DNA of 49,529 nucleotides from an uncultured Flavobacteriaceae bacterium (GTDB lineage: Bacteria > Bacteroidota > Bacteroidia > Flavobacteriales > Flavobacteriaceae). Shown here piece after piece: positions 34,997-44,208 of the stretch (position 1 is its first letter; the number at the start of each line of letters is the position of its first letter). The stretch is taken from contig CAKZOR010000146.1 of assembly GCA_937136755.1 (NCBI GenBank), positions 1 through 49,529 of the forward strand. Direction: 5' to 3'. Under the pieces are notes generated by a model that did not search any database, was not told the DNA's origin, and was given only the letters and a program-made list of their open reading frames with translations. Both the position numbers and the translations under genes were made by a program.

Positions 34997-36427
34997 TTAA
35001 GAAATAGTTGAAACCCTTAAGGTGTTCACCATTCCTTTTTCTTTTAAAGGCATAGACGCTAGGTTAATAATAGTATCTCCCTGAGTCACATAACCTGCTT
35101 TTCTAGCTATCTCATTTAAATCTGCAATGGTCTGATCGGTAGACACCATACTGTCGTAATAGAAGGCTTGCACCCCCCACAATAAATTCAACTGTGTTAA
35201 AATACGCTTGTTAGAAGTAAATACTAAAATGTGTGCCGACGGTCTCCAAGCAGAAATCTGATAGGCAGTATACCCACTATTGGTCAAAGTAGCTATGGCG
35301 GTTGTTTTCATTTCATTGGCCATAATAGCCGCGTGGTAACAAACAGATTTGGTCACATACCTTCTGCTTAAATTTACCGGAGGGGTCAAGGGCACTTGGA
35401 TGAGTTCTGAATGCTCTACGGCACGAAGAATACTGCTCATTTTTTCAATCACTTGAACAGGATATTGACCTACAGAAGTCTCACCAGAGAGCATCACTGC
35501 GTCTGCACCATCCATGACCGAGTTGGCCACATCATTTACCTCTGCTCTTGTTGGTGTAAGACTATCTATCATAGTCTCCATCATCTGAGTAGCAATTATA
35601 ATTGGCTTGCGAGCATGTTTGGCTTTAAGGACTAATTGCTTTTGAATTAAAGGCACTTCCTCTGCTGGGATTTCAACACCCAAATCTCCTCTGGCCACCA
35701 TTAAGGCGTCCGTGTATTCAATGATCTCGTCAATATTTTCAATAGCTTCAGGCTTTTCTATCTTAGAGACAATCGGAATTTTTAAGTCCGTATGCTTGGC
35801 AATTAACTCTTGTAAATCTTTTAGATCTTGGCTAAAACGCACAAAAGACAAGGCGATCCAATCCACTTTTTCTCCAATGGCAAAAATGGCGTCTTCTACA
35901 TCCTTTTCCGTTAATGCTGGAAGAGAAATTTTAGTGTTGGGCAAGTTTACCCCTTTTTTAGATTTCAAAGGGCCTCCTTGAACTACCTTAGTGACTACCT
36001 CATCTTTACCGTTGGTACTCACTACCTCAAAGAGTAATTTACCGTCGTCTAACAAGACTTTTTCTCCCACTTTTACATCCTGAGGGAAACTGTCATAGGT
36101 CATATAGGCCCTTGTAGCTGTTCCTACAAATGGTGCTCCTGTAGCAAAGGTCACTTGGTCTCCAGGCGCTACTACAATACCTTCTTCCATAACACCTACA
36201 CGAAGCTTTGGTCCTTGAAGGTCTGCTAAGATAGAGGTGTAAACTCCTAACTCATCGTTTAATTCACGAATCATTTTAATGCGTGCACTCACATCAGAAT
36301 AGTCTGCATGAGAAAAATTAATTCTGAAGACGTTTACACCCTCTTTAGCTAAATTTGTTAAAATTTCTTTAGATCCTGTAGCAGGTCCTAATGTTGCAAC
36401 GATTTTAGTTTTTTTATAATCTGTCAT
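34997..36427 (-). CDS. pyk: Pyruvate kinase
   Basis: A complete 476-aa pyruvate kinase: KIVATLGPATGS at the N-terminus, the inserted B domain (about 70-165), the active-site signature IPIVSKIEKPEAIENIDEII with the catalytic Lys, MVARGDLGVEIP, and a C-terminal domain. It makes ATP and pyruvate from phosphoenolpyruvate and ADP. It is divergent from the nucleotidyltransferase gene, with 123 bp between the start codons. Confidence 0.97.
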   Translation of the reverse strand: MTDYKKTKIVATLGPATGSKEILTNLAKEGVNVFRINFSHADYSDVSARIKMIRELNDELGVYTSILADLQGPKLRVGVMEEGIVVAPGDQVTFATGAPFVGTATRAYMTYDSFPQDVKVGEKVLLDDGKLLFEVVSTNGKDEVVTKVVQGGPLKSKKGVNLPNTKISLPALTEKDVEDAIFAIGEKVDWIALSFVRFSQDLKDLQELIAKHTDLKIPIVSKIEKPEAIENIDEIIEYTDALMVARGDLGVEIPAEEVPLIQKQLVLKAKHARKPIIIATQMMETMIDSLTPTRAEVNDVANSVMDGADAVMLSGETSVGQYPVQVIEKMSSILRAVEHSELIQVPLTPPVNLSRRYVTKSVCYHAAIMANEMKTTAIATLTNSGYTAYQISAWRPSAHILVFTSNKRILTQLNLLWGVQAFYYDSMVSTDQTIADLNEIARKAGYVTQGDTIINLASMPLKEKGMVNTLRVSTIS

Positions 36428-36536
36428 ATTAAAATATTAAAAATGTAAAATAATTAATTTTAAGTGTGCTTTCTATATATAGCATGGCTATGTTTCTATG
36501 AAAATTAATTTAACATTCAAAACAATACAAATAAAG

Positions 36537-36544
36537 TATATTTG
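36537..36544 (+). promoter_or_regulatory. Nucleotidyltransferase -7 box, leaderless spacing
   Basis: TATATTTG ends 6 bases before the ATG at 36551, which places the predicted transcription start at or next to the start codon. Confidence 0.5.
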
Positions 36545-36550
36545 TTTTTC

Positions 36551-37561
36551 ATGAGTAAATCTTTAAAAGCAATTATACCTGTGGCAGGAATTGGGACAAG
36601 ATTACGTCCACACACACATACAGTTCCTAAGTCCTTGATACCAGTAGCTGGTAAGCCCATTTTAGGCCATATTATGGACAAATTGACCAATGCTGGAGTA
36701 TCCAAATTCATTATTGTAATTGGTTATTTGGGAGATAAGATAGAAGAGTTTATTACCAAGAAATATCCAGATGTGGAAGCCACATTTGTAATACAAACTG
36801 TTGGAAAAGGGGTGGGTCACGCCATATACCTTACTAAAGAACATTGGACTGCCAAAGATGATTTATTAGTGGTTTTTGGTGATACGATTGTAGAGGTAGA
36901 CTTACAAAAATTTCTACAAAGTGAAACAAATAATTTGGGTGTGATGAAGGTGGAAGACCCTCGCCAATTTGGAGTAGCTGAATTGAATGAGCAACATCAA
37001 ATCACTAAGTTGGTTGAAAAACCAACTATGCCTAAATCTAACTTGGCTTTAGTTGGCCTTAACTTTATAAAAGACAGCGCTTTGTTCTTGGATTGCCTCA
37101 ATGAAATTATTGCCAAAGAAATTAAAACTCAAAATGAGTATCACCTTACAGATGCATTGATGCGCATGATAGAGAAAGGCTCAAGGTTTAATATTACCGA
37201 AGTTGACAACTGGTTTGATTGTGGTAAGAAGGATATTATTCTAGAAACAAATCGAACACTTTTGCAGCATAATGAGAAACAAAAAGACCGCAACGAATCT
37301 AAAATAACTAATACCATAATAGTGGAACCTGTTTATATTGCTCCATCAGCGGTAATTAAAAATAGTATCATTGGTCCCCATGTTTCCATCGGGCAGGGGG
37401 CAATAGTTGAAAATTCTATTATGAATAACAGTATTATTGGTCCCAATTCTCATATTCAGTATGTGGTACTTAAGGATTCTTTAATAGGAAATGATGCAAG
37501 CCTCAAAGGGTTCATGCAAAGTCTTAATCTGGGAGATAGTGCAGAAGTGAATTTTGGGTAG
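36551..37561 (+). CDS. Sugar-phosphate nucleotidyltransferase
   Basis: About 336 aa from the ATG at 36551; a TTG at 36542 is a poorer start. The N-terminal RmlA/GalU-type Rossmann domain has GIGTRLRPHTHTVPKSLIPVAGKP and VVFGDTIVEVD. The C-terminal part (about 245-336) is a left-handed beta-helix of hexapeptide repeats (IGPHVSIGQGAIVENS, IIGPNSHIQYV). It activates a hexose 1-phosphate as the NDP-sugar for envelope glycans; glucose with dTTP is likely but not certain. It is probably leaderless. Confidence 0.9.
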   Translation: MSKSLKAIIPVAGIGTRLRPHTHTVPKSLIPVAGKPILGHIMDKLTNAGVSKFIIVIGYLGDKIEEFITKKYPDVEATFVIQTVGKGVGHAIYLTKEHWTAKDDLLVVFGDTIVEVDLQKFLQSETNNLGVMKVEDPRQFGVAELNEQHQITKLVEKPTMPKSNLALVGLNFIKDSALFLDCLNEIIAKEIKTQNEYHLTDALMRMIEKGSRFNITEVDNWFDCGKKDIILETNRTLLQHNEKQKDRNESKITNTIIVEPVYIAPSAVIKNSIIGPHVSIGQGAIVENSIMNNSIIGPNSHIQYVVLKDSLIGNDASLKGFMQSLNLGDSAEVNFG

Positions 37562-37719
37562 AACAGTGGCGAGCAACCTGTTTCGATTTTTCTTAGCGTC
37601 AGTTTTAGCGGAGTCGAAAAAATGTGGTTGAATCAAAGAAGAGAAATATTTTCGATGATTCTTTGCTGCGCTCAGAAGTTTAACCCAAGATGCTAAGGCG
37701 TCAGTACTTCCTAAACCTC
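37562..37719. repeat. Intergenic region with degenerate repeats
   Basis: Two imperfect copies of a unit beginning TTTCGA and running to a GCG/TCAG core (about 37581-37602 and 37650-37676), plus an inverted AGCGGAGTCGAAA at 37607-37619. Words such as TCGACTCCGCT are typical of scattered flavobacterial intergenic repeats. No coding frame was seen. Confidence 0.35.
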
Positions 37720-39105
37720 TTATTTTAAAATAAAAGTGCTGTCTATCAATTGATAGGAACTATTTTTTTGAAGTTTAAAGTACCTGTTATTGAGATTGTT
37801 TTGTGGCATGGGCGGCATAAAAACGTGTCTAAAGGTATCTTTATAAAAGCTTTTGGCTTTTTCTTTTATGGGGTAGAGTGTAAATGAATTTGGATTACTC
37901 CAACTTGAAAGAATTATGCTTTCATAGGGCAGAGCCCACACCCCTAACATCGTAGAAGCATCTATTTGAGAATCATGAATGTATGCTTTGTCATAACTTT
38001 TATTCAGGACATTTACTTTGCTCTTTAAGTTGGAGATCCTATTGGTATATTTTTCAGAAGCACTATCAATGGTCCAGAAACTGGCGAATAGAACGAAGGG
38101 AATAAGAACACTCAAAAATATTTTATTAATCCATTGATCATAGAAATAGACCATTGGGTAAAGGCAAACAAAATTTAGAAGCAAGAGTGATTTTTGAATC
38201 ATCATATGACTTTCACCTGAGGAATTTACAACTGCAAGTAGAAAGTAAGTACCTGCTATGGCAAAAAGGTAGGCTGCCAGTTCTTTTCTTAATCCTTGGC
38301 GGTACAAGTGAGCCGAGGTGAGATAGACTATAATGATAACCAATTTGTATACCTGTCCAAGATGACCTTTCATATATCCGTGTAAGAAAGAATTATAGAA
38401 GGTATCGATATTGGCCACTTTGGAGTAAAATCCTGCTTCGTAGGATGAATTCCCTAGCAGAGCACTTTTAAGGAAATAGAGTACTCCCATAATAATGAAA
38501 TGCTGAAAATAGACCTGGTTCTTAAAACTCCAGTAAAAGAGATTGATGATTCCAAAATACAGGATAAATACGGGATGACTAAAAGTTCCAAGTATTAAAA
38601 CGACAATAGTCCAGATGAGTTTTTTGCTGTTATCCAACTCTTTTGTTAGCATTATTGCAGCGTATAAAATGCCAAAACCAAGAGCTAAGCGAGTTTCTGT
38701 TACCATGTCAAAGAAGTTCTCGTGCATGGCCAAAAGCATACAGGCTAAATAAATAACTCCCAATCCCTTTTGTTTAAAAAGATGTTTGGTAAGCCAATAG
38801 ATAATGCCATGAATAAATAAATATCCGAAACTAAGCAATCCGGCTACTATGGGAATACTTGCACCTATCTTGGCTGCCAATACTGCCAATATCTGTGGAA
38901 GCACTGCGGCATACCTATAATGTTCTATCCTGAAATTTTGCGAATCTAGTATATTAAAAAGCAGATAGGCATTGTCTAGGTAAAGAGTGCGCTCTTGGTA
39001 GAACACCACTCCCAAAGCCAAGAAACAACAAGCAATAAAATCATACACATCGTACTTTTTGGTTTTTTCTTGAAAAGTAGAAAAGGTATTGACGTAGTTG
39101 AGCAT
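37720..39105 (-). CDS. Polytopic membrane protein of unknown function
   Basis: A 461-aa protein with about 10-12 hydrophobic helices between residues 22 and 350 and a soluble C-terminal domain (about 355-461) with several aromatic and Asn-rich stretches. The layout is reminiscent of GT-C glycosyltransferases or EpsG-like polymerases, but no DxD, NxxD or polymerase motif could be assigned. It follows the sugar nucleotidyltransferase gene in the opposite direction, which weakly suggests a surface-glycan role. Confidence 0.75.
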   Translation of the reverse strand: MLNYVNTFSTFQEKTKKYDVYDFIACCFLALGVVFYQERTLYLDNAYLLFNILDSQNFRIEHYRYAAVLPQILAVLAAKIGASIPIVAGLLSFGYLFIHGIIYWLTKHLFKQKGLGVIYLACMLLAMHENFFDMVTETRLALGFGILYAAIMLTKELDNSKKLIWTIVVLILGTFSHPVFILYFGIINLFYWSFKNQVYFQHFIIMGVLYFLKSALLGNSSYEAGFYSKVANIDTFYNSFLHGYMKGHLGQVYKLVIIIVYLTSAHLYRQGLRKELAAYLFAIAGTYFLLAVVNSSGESHMMIQKSLLLLNFVCLYPMVYFYDQWINKIFLSVLIPFVLFASFWTIDSASEKYTNRISNLKSKVNVLNKSYDKAYIHDSQIDASTMLGVWALPYESIILSSWSNPNSFTLYPIKEKAKSFYKDTFRHVFMPPMPQNNLNNRYFKLQKNSSYQLIDSTFILK

Positions 39106-39230
39106 TGAAATGCAAATATAAGGTTTGGAATTCAGGATTAATGCTTGTTCTATCCGTAAAGCGTTTTATCCGATTAGTGGTAAGTTTTTTCTCAGGCCTC
39201 TTATACAAGGTATCCTTATCTTCGTATCCC

Positions 39231-39596
39231 ATGGAAAACTACCTGTATTTACTTCTTGTGAACCCGTTTTGCTACGGAGCTATATTTTTATTGGTAATAT
39301 ACCTAGGAGGCAAGCCAAAGAAAAGAAATGGACTTTATGGATACCGAACTTTTAGGTCGATGAAAAGTGAAGAATCATTTAAGCTTGCAAACGAATTGTT
39401 TTTTCCTAGGTTCAAAATGGTTTCCTGGGGAATGGTGGTTTTGGGTCTCAATTTCCCGCTGATTAGCAAGAGTCTAGAATTAAATCTGAAACTTGGCCTT
39501 TTAACTTTAACATTGGGACTTGGGTTGATGATTTGCCAAATTGAACGTAAGCTCAAAAAGGAAGTTTGGGTGATTACTTGCTGTTTATCTTTTTAA
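39231..39596 (+). CDS. SdpI/YhfL-family membrane protein
   Basis: About 121 aa from the ATG at 39231. It has helices at about 5-23, 60-78 and 83-102 and the family-type cytoplasmic loop NGLYGYRTFRSMKSEESFKLANE. SdpI is the immunity protein against the SdpC toxin in Bacillus, but most members have no known toxin partner. The open frame extends upstream to 39105, but the earlier part is unlike the family. No toxin gene was seen nearby. Confidence 0.75.
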   Translation: MENYLYLLLVNPFCYGAIFLLVIYLGGKPKKRNGLYGYRTFRSMKSEESFKLANELFFPRFKMVSWGMVVLGLNFPLISKSLELNLKLGLLTLTLGLGLMICQIERKLKKEVWVITCCLSF

Positions 39597-39597
39597 C

Positions 39598-40110
39598 CTA
39601 AAAATCAGGCCGATTCAATATGGCATCCCAAATAAGGGCTTGTCTCAAGTCTTCTGGAGAAAATCTTCCTCCTTCATTTTTGTTTTGCGGATTAACCTCT
39701 AATTCTTCTAAATCCAATAAGCGGTGATCTATGTCATCAAACTTTCCATCGTTTAATTCATCTTGTTTTAATTTGTATTTTTTAACGTTGGAATGGTTTT
39801 CGGCTTTATAATCCTCCACTGTTTTTTCCCTCGGTGCAACTTCTTGGGCAGGAACAGTGGGAATGGCTTCCTCTACCTTTGGTTTTCCTTGTAAACGTTC
39901 TTCTAGTTCTCTTAAAATATCATCAATGCTTTGGCCCGGTTGGTTGGGGTTTTCATTTGGAGCGGTTTGTTGCTGAGGGGCAGTGTTTCCTCTCTTTTTG
40001 GCCTGTTTTTCTTTTGCTTTTTTGTTGGCTTTTACAATAGAATAGATGGTATACAATATAAAAAGTACAATACCAACGGGACTAAAGTCTGCAAAAAAGG
40101 TCTGAAACAT
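39598..40110 (-). CDS. Single-helix membrane protein with acidic tail
   Basis: A 170-aa protein with a membrane helix (about 11-27), a Lys-rich stop-transfer stretch, a Gln/Asn/Pro-rich linker, the helical SIDDILRELEERLQGK, and a C-terminal FSPEDLRQALIWDAILNRPDF that looks conserved. It is probably anchored with its tail in the cytoplasm. No function can be assigned; similar proteins seem frequent in Bacteroidota. Confidence 0.78.
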   Translation of the reverse strand: MFQTFFADFSPVGIVLFILYTIYSIVKANKKAKEKQAKKRGNTAPQQQTAPNENPNQPGQSIDDILRELEERLQGKPKVEEAIPTVPAQEVAPREKTVEDYKAENHSNVKKYKLKQDELNDGKFDDIDHRLLDLEELEVNPQNKNEGGRFSPEDLRQALIWDAILNRPDF

Positions 40111-40226
40111 GTTTTACAAATATAGGCGAGTTTTGATGGAAGCACAGAAGATTTGTGTTTTAATTGGCTTCAATTCCACCAAATGAGCCATTTTATCTAT
40201 GTTTGTGCAGGCAGCCGAAACAACTC

Positions 40227-40472
40227 ATGTACCAAAAATGGGATAAAGTATTGAATAAAAACCCAAAGATACTCTTTGTGGTTGATGGAGTGGGAGCTGT
40301 TTTTTCTGCTTTTCTTTTGGGATTGGTTCTCCCAAAATTCGAAAGTTTATTTGGCGTGCCTTCTAGTACCCTTACCTTTCTAGCATCTTTTCCAGTACTT
40401 TTTGTGGTGTTTGAAATGTTTGCTTCTCTGCCTTCGATGAAATTACCTCAAAATATGAGACCGAAAAAATAA
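40227..40472 (+). pseudogene. Truncated small membrane protein joined to a cyclase remnant
   Basis: From the ATG at 40227 the frame encodes about 62 residues of a small two-helix protein (KNPKILFVVDGVGAVFSAFL, TLTFLASFPVLFVVFE). It then changes character at about 40413-40418 into MFASLPSMKLPQNMRPKK. That tail is the DNA of the downstream cyclase fragment read in the wrong frame. The family is usually longer, with further helices, so the 3' end has been lost. The join looks like a deletion scar. Whether the truncated product is made is unknown. Confidence 0.6.
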
Positions 40473-40879
40473 AGACCATTGGAGATTCTTATATGGCAGC
40501 CTGTGGTGTTCCTACTCCAGTAATCGACCATGCTAAAAAAACAGTTTTAGCTGCTATAGAAATGGCAGAATTTATAGAACCCGGTAAGCAAAAGAAAATA
40601 TCACAAGGCTTACCTTATTTTGAGGTAAGAATAGGCATTCATTCTGGTCCATTGGTGGCAGGGATAATTGGTGTAAAAAAATTTCAGTACGATATATGGG
40701 GTGATACTGTGAATATTGCCAGTAGGATGGAAAGCTCAAGTGCTGTTGGTAAAATAAATATTAGTCAAGCTACTTATGAACTGCTAAAAGACTATAAGAG
40801 CTTTCGCTTTGAGCATAGAGGCAAAATTGAAACCAAAGGAAAAGGCAAAATTGAAATGTATTTCGTGAGCAGAAACTAA
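40415..40879 (+). pseudogene. C-terminal fragment of a class III adenylate/guanylate cyclase
   Basis: In frame from 40415 the sequence reads NVCFSAFDEITSKYETEK and then IKTIGDSYMAACGVP, IGIHSGPLVAGIIG and DIWGDTVNIASRMESS, the C-terminal half of a class III cyclase catalytic domain, ending at a normal stop. The N-terminal half, with the FADI-type metal-binding Asp, is absent, and a TGA lies at 40412-40414. Codons after the junction are undamaged, so the loss may be recent. Translation could begin only at an internal ATG (40493). The fragment cannot be catalytically complete. Confidence 0.8.
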
Positions 40880-41153
40880 ATAACGAATGAATTTATAACT
40901 AAAATCTTTTGTTCATGAGTATTGCCGTTTACAAGCAATATTTTTTCATCATCAAACAAGGATTGCTTTAAATTAATTGAAATTCAACTATTGCAGAATC
41001 GATAATGGAACACACATTAAATATTGTTTGACACTGCCACACAAAACTTCTTTTTATTCCTAACCGGAATATATTTCGACTTAAGCCAACGGCTAAAAGG
41101 AATAAATTCTAAATCCATTCGTTTTTGTTTCTTTGTAAACCAAGAATAGGACC
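40880..41153. other. Gene-free leader region of menB
   Basis: No coding frame was found. TTTATTCC (41053-41060) pairs with GGAATAAA (41099-41106) and encloses the small hairpin AGCC-AAC-GGCT (41084-41094). A near -7 box (TTTCTTTG) lies around 41130-41137. The region otherwise holds nothing recognisable. Confidence 0.3.
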
Positions 41154-41996
41154 ATGGCAGAACTCAACTGGAAAACAGAAAAAGAATACGAAGAAATTAC
41201 CTTTAAAACCCTAGATGGAGTTGCAAGGATTGCATTCAATAGGCCAGAATGCAGAAATGCATTTACTCCTAAAACAGTAGATGAACTTTGGGAAGCCTTG
41301 GTTATTTGCCATGAAAGTCAAGATATTGGGGTGGTTTTGATTACCGGAGAAGGCCCTTCTCCAAAAGATGGAGGTTGGGCATTTTGTTCTGGTGGAGATC
41401 AGCGCGTGCGTTCTACAACGGGTTATAAGGGAGCAAATGGAGTGAATAGATTTAATATCTTGGACGTGCAGCGTCAGATTAGGTTCATGAATAAGGTGGT
41501 TATTGCCGTGGTTCCAGGTTGGGCCGTAGGCGGTGGACACAGTCTGCACGTAGTTTGCGATTTAACATTGGCCAGTAAGGAACATGCTATTTTCAAGCAA
41601 ACTGATGCAGATGTAGCTAGCTTTGATGGCGGATTTGGTTCGGCATATTTGGCTAGACAAGTGGGGCAAAAAAGAGCAAGAGAGATTTTCTTCTTGGGAG
41701 CCAATTATTCTGCACAAGAAGCATTTGATATGGGAATGGTAAATAAAGTGGTTCCTCATGATGAGCTGGAGCAAGAAGCATATGATTGGGCGCAAGAAAT
41801 TATGACTAAAAGCCCAACGGCCATTAAAATGCTAAAATTTGGGTTTAATTTAATTGATGATGGTTTGGTGGGTCAGCAAGTATATGCTGGTGAAGCAACC
41901 AGACTTGCCTACGGAACAGAAGAAGCGGTGGAAGGCAGAAATGCTTTTCTAGAAAAAAGAAAAAGAGACTTTTCTAAGTTTCCGAAATTTCCATAA
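41154..41996 (+). CDS. menB: 1,4-dihydroxy-2-naphthoyl-CoA synthase
   Basis: A 280-aa crotonase-fold enzyme: [15 protein letters not shown], the oxyanion-hole segment [31 protein letters not shown] and [14 protein letters not shown], ending FSKFPKFP as MenB proteins do. MenB closes the second ring of menaquinone from o-succinylbenzoyl-CoA. No other men genes are in the window. The SDR gene begins 1 base after its stop codon, so the two are translationally coupled. Confidence 0.97.
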   Translation: MAELNWKTEKEYEEITFKTLDGVARIAFNRPECRNAFTPKTVDELWEALVICHESQDIGVVLITGEGPSPKDGGWAFCSGGDQRVRSTTGYKGANGVNRFNILDVQRQIRFMNKVVIAVVPGWAVGGGHSLHVVCDLTLASKEHAIFKQTDADVASFDGGFGSAYLARQVGQKRAREIFFLGANYSAQEAFDMGMVNKVVPHDELEQEAYDWAQEIMTKSPTAIKMLKFGFNLIDDGLVGQQVYAGEATRLAYGTEEAVEGRNAFLEKRKRDFSKFPKFP

Positions 41997-41997
41997 A

Positions 41998-43533
41998 ATG
42001 AAAAGTGAAGAAGATAAGTTAAGCCAAGAGCAAATTAAGCAATGTATTGCTATTTTGGAATCCTTAAATACGGATACCAATCAGATATTTGAAATCCCTA
42101 AAAACGTAAGAATTGAATTAATTAAACAGGCAGGTCTTCTTTCTAGACCTCAAAGAGATGAATTCAAAAAGCGTAAAAAAGATGCTAAGAAATTGGCCAA
42201 AAGAAAAAAAGCCGAACGGGATAAACATGCTAGAAATAGAACTGGAATAAGAAGTGCCAGAGAGGCTTCTGTTTTTGTAGCTCCTAAAATGATTGCTTTA
42301 GAAGGGGAAGAAATAGTCAAAGAGACCGTTGCACCTCGCAACTGTTATGTGTGCAAAGAAGTTTTCACAGAGTTGCATCACTTTTACGATACCATGTGCG
42401 AATCTTGTGGCGATTTTAATTATGCCAAACGTTTCCAAACTGCTGACCTAACAGGGCAAGTGGCATTGGTGACAGGTTCTAGGTTAAAAATTGGTTACCA
42501 CATTACGTTAATGATGTTGCGCGCAGGTGCTACTGTAATTGCGACCACACGCTTCCCCGTAGATTCAGCTACAAGATATGCCAAGGAGGAAGATTTTAAT
42601 GATTGGGGACATCGGTTAAAAATTCACGGCTTAGATTTAAGACATATTCCAAGTGTAGAAATATTCTGCAATTACATTGAGCAGCAATATGATAGGCTAG
42701 ATGTACTCATCAATAATGCAGCACAAACCGTTAGGCGGCCAGCGGGTTTTTATACACATTTACTGAAGCAAGAAGAACGCAATATTTCTGATTTGCCCAA
42801 GGAGGTCTCGAGCCTTCTTTCAGACCATCAAGCATGTTTGGAAGAGTTGGGAGCCATTAGTTCAATGATAGAGGACCAGAATAAAAATTTACCCGTTTCT
42901 TGGCACGGAAAACAAGTGGGCATTGGGTTGAGTGCTTCTGCAAAATTGTCACAGATTGCCTATACCGTTGATCATGCTTTAACAACAGATGTAGTTTTCC
43001 CAACGGGTAAACTGGATGCTGACTTGCAACAAGTAGACCTTAGAAAAACCAATAGTTGGAGGTTGAAATTGGGTGAAGTTCATACCAACGAAATGCTGGA
43101 GGTACAGCTGGTAAACTCTGTAGCTCCTTTTGTACTTTGCAATCGTTTGGTTAATATAATGAAAAAGGAAAATACAGGAATGAAGCACATTATTAATGTT
43201 TCAGCAATGGAAGGTAAATTCCATAAATTCCATAAAGAATCTCGTCATCCACACACCAATATGGCCAAGGCTGCTTTGAATATGATGACCCTAACTTCAT
43301 CTGCAGATTTTGCAAAATATGGTATCTATACTAATGCTGTTGATACTGGATGGGTAACAGATGAAGACCCTATTGAACTTGCTAAAAAGAAAGAAGAAGT
43401 GCATGACTTTCAACCTCCTTTGGATATTGTAGACGGAGCTGCCAGGGTAATGGATCCACTATTTGATGGAATTAATAGAGGAAAACATTGGTGTGGGAAG
43501 TTTTTAAAAGATTACATGCCAACCAGTTGGTAA
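41998..43533 (+). CDS. SDR-fold protein with N-terminal zinc ribbon and no catalytic Tyr
   Basis: A 511-aa protein, about twice the usual SDR length. Residues 1-110 are helical and strongly basic (50-80). A Cys4 zinc ribbon follows (Cys116, Cys119, Cys134, Cys137). The Rossmann part starts at [15 protein letters not shown] (152-166) with NNAAQ at 239-243. An insertion of about 100 residues precedes NSVAPF (373-378). Ser402 is present, but the YxxxK Tyr is replaced by Thr420 in TNMAK (Lys424 kept). It lies 1 base after menB. The reaction is unknown; a menaquinone link is inference from position only. Confidence 0.85.
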   Translation: MKSEEDKLSQEQIKQCIAILESLNTDTNQIFEIPKNVRIELIKQAGLLSRPQRDEFKKRKKDAKKLAKRKKAERDKHARNRTGIRSAREASVFVAPKMIALEGEEIVKETVAPRNCYVCKEVFTELHHFYDTMCESCGDFNYAKRFQTADLTGQVALVTGSRLKIGYHITLMMLRAGATVIATTRFPVDSATRYAKEEDFNDWGHRLKIHGLDLRHIPSVEIFCNYIEQQYDRLDVLINNAAQTVRRPAGFYTHLLKQEERNISDLPKEVSSLLSDHQACLEELGAISSMIEDQNKNLPVSWHGKQVGIGLSASAKLSQIAYTVDHALTTDVVFPTGKLDADLQQVDLRKTNSWRLKLGEVHTNEMLEVQLVNSVAPFVLCNRLVNIMKKENTGMKHIINVSAMEGKFHKFHKESRHPHTNMAKAALNMMTLTSSADFAKYGIYTNAVDTGWVTDEDPIELAKKKEEVHDFQPPLDIVDGAARVMDPLFDGINRGKHWCGKFLKDYMPTSW

Positions 43534-43537
43534 GGGG

Positions 43538-44131
43538 CTATTCTAAGAATTTACTGTTTTTGCCTCCTTCAATCTGCATTCCAGTGTTTTGCACCACCTG
43601 TTTCAGAACCAAGTTGAGTTGCGCATTTGCCGCCTCCATCAATTCACTGTCATTTACTTTGTTTTTAATATGCTCTTTACCCACTTTAAGCACTTCTGTA
43701 TAATCCTCGCTGCTAAATTTATTGAAGATACCGTTTTTGATGTCATAAAACTTAAAATCTGTTTCCATGGATAAAATCTCAGGTTCAGGTAATTCTAGGA
43801 ACTTAATTTTTCTTAATTTCTCATCAATTTCAAACATCACTTTCTTGGAATCAAAGCCAACTAAAACCTTTGCATCTACAATGATAAGTGACTTTTTCGT
43901 GGAAGATACTAGACCAAAGAGCTTTTTTCCTTTATCACTAAAATTAACAATTTCGCTAAAAAAACCTTCTGCCAAAACAACTTTGAATACCTTGTCAACC
44001 TTATTACGAATAAGCTCTCCATCTATTTCTATCTTCTTACTTTTATTAAAAAACCCTCTTTTGTAGAAGAAAAGTGAGGACAACACCAAAAAAAGGACAA
44101 GCACAGAAATAACAAAAATGGTTTCAAACAT
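43538..44131 (-). CDS. DUF4230-family membrane-anchored protein
   Basis: A 197-aa protein with one N-terminal helix (about 4-22) and a soluble alpha/beta domain with the DUF4230 pattern KKSLIIVDAKVLVGFDSKKV, KFLELPEPEILSMETDFKFYD. The function of the family is unknown. It is convergent with the SDR gene; the stops are 4 bases apart with no terminator between them. Confidence 0.82.
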   Translation of the reverse strand: MFETIFVISVLVLFLVLSSLFFYKRGFFNKSKKIEIDGELIRNKVDKVFKVVLAEGFFSEIVNFSDKGKKLFGLVSSTKKSLIIVDAKVLVGFDSKKVMFEIDEKLRKIKFLELPEPEILSMETDFKFYDIKNGIFNKFSSEDYTEVLKVGKEHIKNKVNDSELMEAANAQLNLVLKQVVQNTGMQIEGGKNSKFLE

Positions 44132-44148
44132 TACAGCACAAACTTACT

Positions 44149-44185
44149 AAAAAAAATACCCATAGGCCTATGGCACTATGGGTAT
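44149..44185 (-). terminator. Rho-independent terminator after the lipoprotein pseudogene
   Basis: 10-bp arms (44156-44165 and 44176-44185) with a 10-base loop that can fold further, followed on the minus strand by a run of T (44156 to 44150). It lies 23 bases past the pseudogene stop. Confidence 0.8.
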
Positions 44186-44208
44186 CTTGGAATTACTGAA
44201 AATATAGC

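Noticed and set aside
39105..39230. N-terminal extension of the SdpI-like gene
   Set aside because: The added residues are unlike the family and the ATG at 39231 begins the first expected helix.
39231..39596. SdpI-like gene as an immunity gene of a toxin system
   Set aside because: No toxin-like small gene was found beside it, and most SdpI-family members have no known toxin.
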